Part shown: piece by piece, positions 49,301 through 61,456 of the stretch
Layout: every line of letters begins with the position of its first letter
Position numbering within the stretch: the first letter of the stretch is position 1
Assembly: GCF_947623445.1 (NCBI RefSeq)
Contig: NC_135242.1
Span: 6,324,001-6,388,000 of the forward strand
Direction: 5' to 3'
DNA from: Clavelina lepadiformis
Lineage: Eukaryota > Chordata > Ascidiacea > Aplousobranchia > Clavelinidae
DNA length: 64,000 nt
The notes under the pieces: model-generated
Databases searched by the model: none
Told to the model about the DNA's origin: nothing
The model's input: only the letters and a program-made list of their open reading frames with translations
Translations under genes and position numbers: made by a program

Positions 49301-52300
49301 TCAGCAATCTCCTATCGTACCAAAATGTTTCAAAACGGGACAAGTGATAACGCGAGACAACGAGCCAATCAAAACCGCGAGACAAGAACCGCATTGGGCA
49401 ACCAAAACTTACCGAGAGTGCGTCATTGAAAATGTCTTCAACCTTCTTGAATTCCTCCAAAACGTCTTCCAAATTGCTCGTGGATTTGACTTGCCTCGTT
49501 GTCGTTCTCGGAGGAGGTTGTGATGACTGGACGTCGATGAGAGGCAACTGGGGAAATATCGAGCCGGAGACAGCTCTCGGAGCAGGAGCAGGGCGATCTG
49601 CGCAACATGGACGTTAAGCGAATTGTATCAAAGAACTTAATCACCTTGCAACCGGGTTACAAGAACGACGTGAACGTAGTTGGAGGAAATAATCTTATAC
49701 AAGAGACATCATTCCATCATAATTGATATACTTTCGTGCAAGAGACATCGAGATACCCATAAAGAAATCGCTTTTTGTGTTCAGTGTTGATGAGATGTGC
49801 TGGCATACAAAACCTGGCGCAAAGCGCGGTAGTTGCACATCACACTGAATAACAGGTTTTTAAGTGTTCTGAACGCGACGAAAAAAATTAGGTACGCACG
49901 TACACAAAGTTAAACGTGACTGTTATGCGCTGTCGGCGAAACTCAGGTTTAGTTTTCAAACTTTTATTGAGGTAAAATTCGGAAATTGTGCTTACCTGGA
50001 GGGAAGGTAACCTGTGATTTATCCAGGTTTTTCTGCAAATCCCCGAAATTCGACGGCCTCGGTGAATCATATTCTGTCGGTCTGATATCGGGGATCGGTA
50101 TGCTGCAGAAAAAGAAATAATCAAGACACAATGCGAAAGTGAATTATTGCCTCGGTGTGTGAACAGACAAGTCAGCAGGCATAATCACATATTTACGTTT
50201 GGGAAATATTGTATGTCAATATTAAAACATAATTACTGTAGTGTTCAAACGTACGCTCATTAATTCATTCGTAACAACCAACAATTATTGATTTACTGAC
50301 TGCTACCTACAGCGTACCACGATATTTTGGCACATTTTTGCCTTAAAAATAAATGAGAACGAAAACTTATACTAAAGTCTATGTCTCAGATAAACTCGAG
50401 ACCTTGCCAATGTCGATAACAGAAACAGAAAATCACACTCACGAGGGGCGAATCGCATCCGTCGTCTTCGCGGGGGACCTTCTACCATTTGGCGCAGGTA
50501 GCGTGGGTGGGTTGTTGATGTGGGGTTTTGGGTTTACCATATCGGGGTCAGCATATTCACCTTCCGCTAATAATTAAGTAAGTTTTGCCATTAGGTTAAT
50601 CTCATTAAACAAGTACGATTTTGCAAACCGATGCTGAAGAAGTCGTGTTGGTTGATGTAAGAGCAAATACGAGTTAGCAAATATCTAGTTTCTTATTACT
50701 TATTAGGCTTTCACCGTAGACCGCCACTTCGGGGGTAAATCCTGACTTTTGTTGCTCAATATTTGAAACTTGATGAGAAGGAGGTCTAGAAAATGTTGAT
50801 ATTTGTGATACTGTAATAACCAATTAAATAAGTTATTAAATTTACTGTAATTCTCCAATGCATCATAATGTAATATCGTGCTACACTATATGTCAACAAA
50901 AAGCAAGATGTGGAAGAGCCACCCACTTCGGTTTGGATCGAGCCGGAGGATTAGGAAAAGAGGTGGACGGAGGATTAGGAAAAGAGGTGGACGGAGGATT
51001 GGCTACAGGATCTTCATAAATAACATCCTGGATCTAAATTAGTTAAAGGAGATTTGAGTTAGATTTATCCTGAATCTGCCTGCTCCAATTTGGCGGCCTG
51101 ATTTTAAGTCAGACCTGAATGGTCTTCTTCATCTCATCATCATCTCTTCTGATGAAGTCGTATGTCTTCTCCACGTGGAGCTTGCTCTCGCCACTGGAGA
51201 AAATTTACTGTATGTAAACTAAGTTGAAATCTAACGGAATACCACGCGCAAGTAAAATGAAATTATAATGACATTGAACAAATGTTGAAGACTAAAACGC
51301 AAGAAATATCTTGTCATGTCGTCAAAGTTCAAAGGTCATAAAGTAGCGTCTCAATCGCGCTCATACCTCGCCTTTACAGTCATTGACCCCCTTAAGTCGC
51401 CTTTCTCTTCACCTTTCCGGGTCAAGCGCTCGGCGAAGGGTTGAGAGGAAATCCCGATCATTGATCGAAGGGCAATTACGCACTCGGCTGAAAATGCGAC
51501 ATTTATGCATTTAAGTTATCATTGGAGAGAAATTTAGGCGATGCCCAGAAAAAAATTTACCAAGATACAAAGAAACCCTAAGACTATCTTAGCGTTGAAC
51601 AACTGCTTTCAAAATATGACATAAATGTTCAAAATCTTTACCCACCATGAACTTCAGAATCATCTTCAGCTCGTACAGAAACAAGGATGTGTTGATCGAT
51701 CAGATATTCTCTGTCGGATATGATTGGTTTTAACTGTGGCAAGTTCTCTTTGAACCACTGCAACCTGACACAGTTGACACCCTGCTTACTGCTCTCTAAT
51801 TTGTTGTTCCTGTTGCTCTTAATATCGTCTGTGAAAGAGATAAATATGCAAGATTAGAGATAGAAATACATGTTATGCCACACATCCATTTTTCATATCA
51901 TAATAGGTTCACTGCGTCATGTTTACAAGAGCTATATGTTCATGTAAAAATATACGCTAGCCAGAAGGAATTGTCAAGCTCATTTCCTATTAATTTACAC
52001 CTTACAAAAGCAGTTATTTCATCGAAGGACAAAGAGTAAAAACGGTACCGGTTAAGCAGACTGAGTGAAACTGCAGATAGAAACTGCTCTTCCCCGGTGC
52101 TTTCAATATCACTTCCATCCGTTCGAATGTTATCGATGCAGGGGCGCTAACAATGCTTGAGTTGGAGATACCTGTGCAAAGGAAACCTTCTAAATAAATC
52201 GATGCAGTCTGGCCATTCTTAATTAACGCTGTGTATTTAGCTAATGAGACTGGAAATGTGTGCAAAGAACAACAGAGCAAGTTTTGCTCGTATTGTATTT

Positions 52301-55300
52301 AGCTCGCTGAATTACAATTTGTATGAAACTTGAAATATAAAATGACTGAAACATGTCTGCCGTACTAAGAAATTTACAGGTTCTCCAATTACAACAGCTG
52401 TACAGCTATTAAACAACAACACCATAACTTTCTAGCAATTACCTTCGTTGGACACGTACTGACCCCTGACCCCGACTTGAAAGTTGGAGAAGAGAGGAGA
52501 ATGATCACTGGTCATGACGTCGTCGCTGCATCCTAATAATAAAACAACATCGAGGACGTAATAATAACGTAGCATGACGTAGCGGGCATGGGAGACGCGT
52601 AAGGTTCACCATAAGCAAGGCAGACGTTATGTGTTTCAGGATAAGATCTCCACAGCACACGGTCACACCAGGAAGGGACGTTTATTCTTATTCCAGTCTT
52701 CTTCACTTTAAGATGCGAGTAAGCTTCTCTCGTTCCTCTCTCGTAACGATACGTGGGCGGGAATAAGATTTCTTCTTCATCTTTTTGGAATAAAAAAAAA
52801 TTAACAGAAACCGTCACTATCGTTGTAGTATTATATCAGTATGTACTGTTTTACTAGTCATTAGTATTTATCATATTTTACATGTTCATTAAAAATATTA
52901 TTTTGGTCGTTGATTTTTTATGAAAATTACTACACCTTACTAAGATCTTCAAACACAAGTGTTATGACAACATGGCGGGTAGACATATTTTGAAAGAAAT
53001 TCATTGGAAAACAATTGAACAAAATTATTTAAAGTGGAAGCTCATCAAGTCGAGGTTGAAGGAGCCCAATAAATTACTTTCAGTTCATGGAATTACGTTG
53101 CATAGGCAACCAGTAAAGTTACTTTGATTGAAGTGGAGTTAAATTAACTACCATTGACTTCGATAATCACAGACTACTGACTGATAAACCGGATGAGAAT
53201 TGTTACAAAATATAAGCCCCTAGCACGCACGAAATCCATTGAAGACTTTATTGCTATCTTTTTCCCTTCTTAATTGATCAACCTTATGCAATACAGCCAT
53301 CTCGTTTTTCCTTATGTTGGAAAGAATTTCTTGGACGTCCATCTCAAGTCTAAAGAAAAAATAAGCATTAAACGCGAAATCAATCACAGACACCATAGGC
53401 TATATATGAACGCATAGAATGATATAGATCACATAGACGTGCATTAATATATATGCGTTGCATTGATATATTTGACGTGACAATAAAAAGCACAAAACTT
53501 CTGGAATGTAGAGGCTGGCGCAACCATCTACATATCAACCAAAATTATGAGATTAATACTTAAAAGTGGTGGTCTAGTGAGTAAATTTAAATACCTATAG
53601 TTGAGATCGCCAAGGAAGTAGAGGTGATCAAATCTGTTGGTGAGGTCAAACGATCTGAACCTGTCTTCACCCAGGTTAAGAGAACGGAGTATGTCGTGGT
53701 AATTTTGGTTTCGCCTGATGCAAATATATATTCTTATTCGTGCTCTGTTCAAACATCCAGAATTTTAATCTACAACCATGTGTGATATTTCAGTGCGTTT
53801 GCTATATTGCTTTTGAACTTTGGACCATCAAGTTAATAGGAAATGTAGTAAGGCTTTTCATACTGGCAGAGTACGTACAGAGTGTTTCACATTACACTGA
53901 AATTTGTTGAAAGCACACCACTGTCAGCAATAGGAATGGATAAAAAAAATGCCATGTCCATATATATAATATAATCAATCCGTTTAAGCGAATATGTCAG
54001 TCTATTTATGTGAACACACCAGACTCGTTTTCAGTATGTTATGAAAATATTTACCGAACGTACTAAAACTATGTACAAACGATGCGGCCGTAATAACAGG
54101 TGCCTATATGGTCTGTGTAAATATATATGTAAATTTCAAGGATGGTTTTAACTCATTCCGTCCTAGAATCACAACTAGAACGGCGATGTACTTAAATCAG
54201 AATAAAGGTGCTACGAACCAAGTTTCCGCACATACGGACGTAGCAACTACGGGCATCAGTTTAACATTGTCCAGATGTTAACAAATTCAGACAACACGTT
54301 CTTGTCAGATCACGCACCGTTTTACAATTAAACAAAAATTATGGTACGTTTGGAAAAGTAGTTTGTTGTGACGGGGTCTTTATACTGATGTGTAAGTCAA
54401 TAACTTGGTAATCATTTCTCTTTCCGGCTCTCTTGTCTTTCCTTATTGCTTTTGCATTTGTACTTTACATTGTGCATATTGTTTTTAGTTCAAATATGCC
54501 TACTTTTTACGTACGCCTACCTTTTTAGTTCAGTAGGCCTACTCACCAAACACCAAAATCAGCGCTGCAGTTTTAAACATTTTAGTATTTAAAAACAAAA
54601 AATGTGGAGTTTTTTACCTTCCACATTTCTCAGCCCCAGATGTAAGGTGGGCGTTAATAAAGCAGAAGGAAGTTCCCCCGAACTGAAACGACACCGCCAC
54701 TGCTCCCTTGTTGCCCAGTGCATTTGCAATTCCTTAACAAACATCGTAGTTGATAATTCAACCTATCATTCTTTTATCTTGTATATATTTATTAAGCTTT
54801 TTATCAAACGTTGCGAGCAGTATGAGCTTTTTCGATACGATGCTGTAGTTGAAATTTAACTTTTTGATTGACTTTTTACCTGTTTTAACACTGGAGGTTT
54901 GCACATGGCTAATTCGATTCTTGTGTTCCTCTTTGACTAAAATGATGATTTTAATGTGCCAAAGCGCATCCATTGCCACCTGCGTAAGCGTCAATCAGAG
55001 AAATTACTTTTGAACAATTTCAAAGCATGTGGTCCAGATAACAAACAAATCTTATCCATAAAACAATTACCAACAAACTGAACAACACAAAAAATGAATA
55101 TTTTTACCAAATTTTTGATACAGTAGAAACCGCTTAATAAAACCATGGATAATAATATGACTAATCGCTTTATTGATTATTTTAAAACTGTCCCAAATAT
55201 TTTCATCAAAAAATTTGACGTAATAAACTACCGTACTTTGGGTATTATGGCCATTTTTCTTTTTTCTTTTTTAAATTTTTGTCAAGCACTTGATTGTTTA

Positions 55301-58300
55301 ATACTTTGTGGAGCGTTAAGGTTTACTTTCCCGGACATGACTCTGCAGTCTTTATCTGCTTTTTTCTTGTGTGTTGCATGTATTCCGCGTTCGTGATGTG
55401 TGCCATGTGACAGTTGACGTCATTCTGTAGAATAGTGGATTGTTTTCTGTATTGTGAGGTGACGTTTGAATGAGTTGAATTTTTGGCGAAAAACATGCAT
55501 TAGAGCGACAAATAACCAAGATATGTTTTTGGTCATTTTGTGGCTAACCGTGTCAATCAAGGGAGTATTTTTCAGGTTTGACTTCAGAAACCAGTAAGAA
55601 ATTTTAAGAGACCGCGACTTTTAAAAACTAACTGCTAATTTTCTGCTTTACTTGCAAAAGTACAAATTTTGAGATTCGGTTAGAGAAATTTAAGAGACCG
55701 CATCGGTCGCTAAAAACACCTTAAAAACACTGAGCTCATGTCTGGTTACATTGCTTTCAATAATTAAATTAATTGAGACCGTTTGGGTATTATCACGAAA
55801 AAGTTCCGGTCTCAAAAAGTGGTCATATTAAGCGACTTGTACAGTATGAAAACTTTCCCTTACAAATACAAATGCAACCACGCGGAAATGCACCCGTGTA
55901 AAATTTACGTATATACTCACTTGATGAACCTTTAATTTTGTTAACGAATCCTAATCAGCCTTACAAGACAAAATTTACGTCTAAATCAGTTAAGAAGAGT
56001 AACCTCACTGCAGATTATGCTCTGTGTTTACCGTATGAAAATATTAAACAATGAAACAATAAAATTTATCAATAGAATTGATCGGTAAACAACAGACCAG
56101 GTGAAAGTTGGTGGCCGTGATCTCTTGAATAGTGTCCATCACTCTGTGCATCCAGTCCTTTTCAGGCAAACCGGTTTCCTGTGTTCCAATCACGTATATG
56201 TCGTGAGGAATCGCTTGTATACTGGCGTCTAAGCACTTGCCGGTACCGCTGCAAGTGAACCAGGAGCTAATGTCATTTGGGGGGATCGCGTCACCTAAAC
56301 ACAAAAGAATGTTGTGTAAATAATTGCGCAATTACTGAGTAGACGTATATCAATTTCTACAAAAACCATACAATGGGTTGAATTTTTGTGATAGAGCTGC
56401 CCATTTTCAGCAATGCCGTTTTAATCCCAATTTAACGATAAAAACCTAACTGTAACAAAGTAAAACTTAAAAAACATAAAAAATTTGAGTAAATTTCAAA
56501 AAGCACTTGCCCATATTCCAAGATCCACAGAAAATCTTGATATTGTCCGGATCTTTTGACCTGCTCAGTTTATTTCTGAGATGCTGCATGAGTTGGCAGA
56601 ATGCCTCCCGTTGTTCACTTTCTTCAAATGAAAAGTCACGTTTTTTGTTGCCCTCAAACACAATACTCAATTTACTCTTTGACTTGTTGTTTTTGATGAT
56701 TTGTAGAACTGCATAATGGTGAAAAATAACTGAAAATTAACTAAACTGATGTTTTAGGGATGTTAGTAGTGTAGTGTTTTAACAAAATATTAAACAAAAT
56801 ACAAAATATTTGGTTGTAATTGCTACCGTAAGGCGTTTAGGGCTGCCTTTAATTTATGTGAGTATACATATCGTAATGGCAATAGTTACCAGTGGGCTAT
56901 TGATTATTATTAACAAACGAATATTTGGAATAATTTGAGGTATCGTGAAACAGAAAACGTAACCTAGCATTACCTTGAGTGTGATCATATTTTGTCATGC
57001 CATCCATTTTGATAAGTTGTAATTTTCCGTTAGCAATGTCCACTTTCAACTTCTGCTTTGAAAATCGAATCCCCCCATCTTGTTTTACCTATCATGTTTG
57101 TAAATTTTGTTTAATAAAGCAGAAATGTTTTCAAGTAAAATACAATCTTAACTGCTTTTCTATGGAAAGACATTGACACTTTTCCACCAGACGAGTACAC
57201 CATTCGAGATACAGCACATAACATGTTTAATTCTCATTTAACTTTTCAAACACAATTTTAATTTCGGTTTTAGTAAAAAACAATAATTTCCAAAAAAAGT
57301 TGTAGAAACTGTTAAAACATGATTTACAGTTTTTTTGTTGGTTAATGTTATCCCATTTGATAAGAACCTTAAAGCTACATAAATACCAATGATTTAAATG
57401 ACAAAAAGGCCATATGACGTAGGCTATTTTGCAAGAAAATTAAATTTCAAACTGCATGTTAATATAACTGAACACCAACTAAACCAGCATCTCCCCTTAA
57501 AACAGGAAAAATCCAGTTTCTAGATACTACAATTGGATGCAAATCAGGGCTTCAAAAGTAGACCAGGAAATGCAAAGGAAAATAATGCCACTTCCTTGTA
57601 TGAAAGTTTGAAAAACACTTAAGCTGTTTTCAGTTATGGTATCAGCAGCTTTAAAATGAGCCTTTACCACCTTGTTATGAGTTTCCTGTTTTAGGGTTGA
57701 CAGCACTCATATCCCTCTTTACCACGCTACCTGTTGGAGATGATGATTAACTTTAGTCAAAAACTAACCAGTAAGCATGAGCTAGTAACAACTTCTTTTC
57801 ATGAAGCATTGTTCTCATAGTGGCATAGTATCATTGTGTGTTTTTTACACTTTACAAAATACTTAAGTATAATAGTTATTAGCTGTAGCTTTGATATAAA
57901 GCAGAATTTCCCCACTGTTTTTGCAACCTACATGGGTTTTGGTCTACTTATTAATCTTGCAATGGAAATTAAACTTGTGTTTAATTCAGCTGTAAGTGTT
58001 ATTTTATAACTGAATCATTTATTAGACGTCTCATTGACTTAGTAGTCAATACAAACCTCAAACGTTCTTTCTTTTAATGCCACGATTGGCTTAGAATGTT
58101 TCCTGGGCCAAGCCTGAGCTACTGATGTATTTGATATACCAAGCAAATCCTGCACATTAAATGATGGTTTAGAAAACTACTGGAGCAAAGTATACTAACA
58201 AGTAGCTTTACATTGGTAAGAAGTAATAAACTAAAACGAATTGAAGTTTTGAATTCTATAGATGAATATGCTTTGTTAAAACTCGTAACTTGTAACTAAA

Positions 58301-61300
58301 TAGTCAATGCACTTAACAATGATGAAAGTGGACATAGTTTAAATGGATGTTTAGGATCAAATATAGAGACGAGTCAAATCTAAACTAAAATTTACCTGCA
58401 GGTTTATACAGGCTCTTCTGTTTAAGGATTTAACAACTGTCTGACAATCGCCAAGGCGACCAAGAAATGTGTCCAAATCAACATCTGTATCTTGCATCTG
58501 TTTGAAAACAAAGAGCTTTAAACGCATTTAAATTAATCTACAACTTTTTTAACTTGCTATACAAACCCTGTTATATGCATGAGATTTTCTTGGTGGTGAA
58601 CTGAAGTCAAAAAGTTGCCTGAGGATGTCTATCTTCATTAAAAAGTTTTCAAGCTCACTACAATGGAAAAAAAACAGAATGTATCTTAAATCAATTATAG
58701 AAAAGACAAAAATTACACTTCCCTTCGATACAAACATGTGCAGCGTGTGTTAATACTTAATACATAAATATTATGTACAAGGTACAATGTATGTCTGGTA
58801 AACATGAACTATAGAAAGATGCTAGAAACACAGGTGGTAAGGCATTCAAACTAATTTTATATAAATTAATTTGCACCTGTGAAAGGTGACTGCCTCTCTA
58901 GCGAGCAAAGTTTGTAGTTCAGCGCACTGGCTTCCACCTCTTCCAACTGAGAACAAATCCGATGCCAATCCCTCCGATGTGTATTGTTTTACAGTTTCAA
59001 GAAAACTTGAGTCAACATAAGGCCTGAAAAGCAAAGTGTTGTTACAGACAGTGTTGATTATTGTCTTTTAATAATTAATACATTTCATGATTATCTGGAT
59101 GTGATATCTAATGTATGTAGACGTTTTGAAAAAACTGATGTTGTTATTTATACTCTTTCTATCAAGAAAATGTTAACTATATGACCGGTGGAAGAATTAG
59201 ATGTAAATAGCTTGCTAATTGTAAAACAGTTCTATTGCCGTTTGTTTGCAAAGATTTAGAACAACCTTCAAGGAGAAATTAAAAAGCAGTAGCAACTTAA
59301 ACTGGAATTAAAGTTAGAAGAAGTTATTAAGATATATAAGCGACCATTTACCACAGAGGTTGGTAAACTTTAGTCCTTTGTTTACTTTCATTTTAGGGTG
59401 TTTACCCAAAAGACATGAATACAAAAAATAGTGTAACAGAAGCAAACAACAACTCAACACATCATAATCCAACCACATCATCAGTGATAATGGCACATGA
59501 ATTACTAATGCTGGAACAAAATTTATATAAAAAGCACTTTTTTGGAACTTTTGATTTGGAATCATTCATCATGAGCTGTTCCAAAGCCATTTGTCTATTA
59601 TATTTAACTAACCATGTGTTTTTGATGTCATTCAGGCGAGTTACAAATTTAGATTTTATTTCCACATCTTTGTTATTCACATCAGCAGAGCTACTGGCTG
59701 ATGATGATGGTTTCGGTGCTGCCCTCTGAGGTCCATCACTTCAAAAAATAACAAAAGTTGCAAATGCATTTAATATCTAAATGCTACTGCTAATTTATTA
59801 AAATTAATTATAGCTAAATCATATGATGGATTCAACTATTTAGCTGGAGAAATGAAGAAAACTAAGGCACCACTATTCTTTAACAAAAGTTATACATCAT
59901 TACCCCAAAGGAACAGGGGGCAAGTTTCGTGTTTCTCGTGTTTTCTCAGCTGGAACACTGGGTGCATCAACAGTGGGAAGAACTTTAATTCCCTGTTTAT
60001 GCCTGGAAACTGGTGTTGGTGCAGGACTAGGTGGAGGTGGCAAGGGCAATGACTCTCTGGAATGTGATGGATCTGTTGACAAAAAATGCCTTTAACAATT
60101 TCTTTAGTGCTTCATATAATACACCATACAACTGACATACCAGCTAGAAGCTTGGGAGGCCTTGAGCTCTCAAGGCCAACAGGATTAGTAAGACCACAAA
60201 CCAAGCCATTTTGTGGGTTTCTATACTCCCGTACTAGATCAGATAAGGTGGAAAATTTACGTTGCTGTACTCCATTTATTGTCTGGAAAAATATGAGCAA
60301 TTTTATGTGATACAACAACAACATGTGCCTTGCCCCACTACTTACCATAGCACTCATTTTGTCACAATAAAAATTGTTATTAAATTTTTTGAACTTATAT
60401 ATTTGAGCAGATATTTTAAGGCTAAATGTATGAATAAACGAGGGATGCCTACGAAAACTGTTACAAATATACTGTACTGTAAAGTTTGTCTTGAATGATG
60501 CATGATGGAATTTTCTGATAATAATAGATTTTACTTTGGAAAGTTAGAAATGAAGTACAACAGATTACCTGTACAGCAAGCAGCCCGTCTGCAGGTAACA
60601 CTCTGTATGTATGGACACTGCCCTTAAATCTGTATTCCACAATATATATATTACTTACAGTTAAATGTAATTAACTACTTACCTACTACCAATAACTACT
60701 TTAACTACCCGATATTACATAAGTCAGGGCTTCTCAAACTTTTAGGTTCTGCGACTTTATTTTAGAAAAGAAATTCCTATGCAACCCCTTGAGAGGTAGC
60801 CTACAAGTTAATGATGTTAAAACAATAAATGTCCAATCACAAATTCAAGTGGTATTTTTGTCTCTGGTAAAATCATACAAGTGCGCACAATCCACCAAAG
60901 TACAGTAATTGTAGCCTGCAGTAATAAAAGAATCTCGTAATGGAAACAGTAAAACGAATGAAAAATTAACAAAAAACAGTTCAATTTATAAAAATTAAAT
61001 TTGTTTTCACGACCACAAAATTATACAAACGGGTTTGCGAACCACAGTTTGAGAAGCCCTGACATAAGCAATACCATAACCAAAATGTTAAAAACTAAAA
61101 TTTCCAAAGGAAAGCAAAGAAAAAGGCAATCAAAACAGTATATAGCTGTACCAAATATGTAAACATTTATGTAGCTTAATTTCTTCATATTATATGATAG
61201 ATATAGCTTGGAATGTTTTACATCATCCCTTTTATTTACAGTTAACTGATTAAAAACAACAGATGCAAAAACAAGAACTAAAAAGTTTGCGATTTACAAA

Positions 61301-61456
61301 AGGAAAACAAAAAACTTACAAAATACTGAGAGCATAAGCTCCTGGAATGCTCTCACTTGAGCGGATAACAAAACTTCCATCAATTCCAACATTATTTATT
61401 AAATCCTCTGCTTTCTGACGACTTACGCGGCCAAGAAACCACTTTTCATCTGCCAT
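46388..61456 (-). CDS. INPPL1-like: SHIP2-like phosphatidylinositol 3,4,5-trisphosphate 5-phosphatase, complete, 31 exons, 1264 aa
   Basis: Exons, minus strand: 61456-61320, 60629-60569, 60282-60141, 60072-59904, 59738-59613, 59023-58877, 58657-58567, 58497-58396, 58149-58057, 57088-56974, 56708-56511, 56294-56098, 54979-54880, 54732-54618, 53714-53595, 53349-53231, 52780-52610, 52532-52443, 52171-52049, 51828-51646, 51487-51367, 51193-51115, 51033-50923, 50745-50715, 50566-50443, 50102-49996, 49597-49413, 47813-47682, 47545-47431, 47186-47090, 46481-46388. Frame closes (3795 nt). Domains: SH2 (about 5-105; FVIR with Arg32 for phosphotyrosine); proline-rich linker (LPLPPPPSPAPTP); helical region; 5-phosphatase (about 450-760: WNMG, VIGTQE, NKGAV, HLTSG, FLGDLNYR, PSWCDRVLW, SDHSP); C2-like region; proline-rich tail with YEDP, YADP, YDSP and YDVP; C-terminal SAM (about 1202-1264; LEQYTEGLQENGWDSIEFL). 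It removes the 5-phosphate of PIP3, damping PI3K-Akt signalling after SH2 recruitment. The SAM domain favours SHIP2 over SHIP1. Exon 24 is 31 nt; intron 11 uses a GC donor. Confidence 0.97.
50945..51000. repeat. In-frame 24-bp tandem duplication in SHIP2 exon 23
   Basis: Two perfect 24-bp copies (50945-50968 and 50969-50992) plus the first 8 bp of a third. On the coding strand they encode the octapeptide NPPSTSFP twice, followed by NPPA, within the proline-rich C-terminal region. Identity between copies indicates a recent or homogenised event. Confidence 0.95.
55121..55844. mobile_element. Pogo/Tigger-like non-autonomous element in SHIP2 intron 12
   Basis: The left end is TA followed by CAGTAGAAACCGCTTAATA. 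The right end read inward is TA followed by CTGTACAAGTCGCTTAATA. TA dinucleotides at 55119-55120 and 55845-55846 are the expected target duplication of the Tc1/mariner-pogo superfamily. Subterminal motifs (aagagaccgc, ggtctcaaaaagtggtc) recur inside. A short internal open frame (55145-55396) is not a transposase I recognise. Confidence 0.75.
56509..56510 (-). other. Non-canonical GC splice donor, SHIP2 intron 11
   Basis: After the catalytic block WNMG the coding strand reads ATGG then gcaagt. The next exon begins after ttag with GTGACGCG. Only the GC donor keeps the frame (WNMGDAIPP), equivalent to WNMGSVPPP in vertebrate SHIP2. GC-AG introns with otherwise perfect consensus are a known minor class. 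Confidence 0.85.
60725..61061. mobile_element. hAT-like MITE, 337 bp, SHIP2 intron 1
   Basis: The ends CAGGGCTTCTCAAAC and GTTTGAGAAGCCCTG are perfect inverted repeats over 15 bp. The flanks ACATAAGT (60717-60724) and ACATAAGC (61062-61069) match at seven of eight positions. Subterminal ttgcgaaccac and ttctgcgact segments are typical of this MITE type. No coding capacity. Confidence 0.9.

Noticed and set aside
54758..54859. Plus-strand frames antisense to SHIP2 exons, such as 54602-54859
   Set aside because: These are shadows of the minus-strand coding exons and introns.
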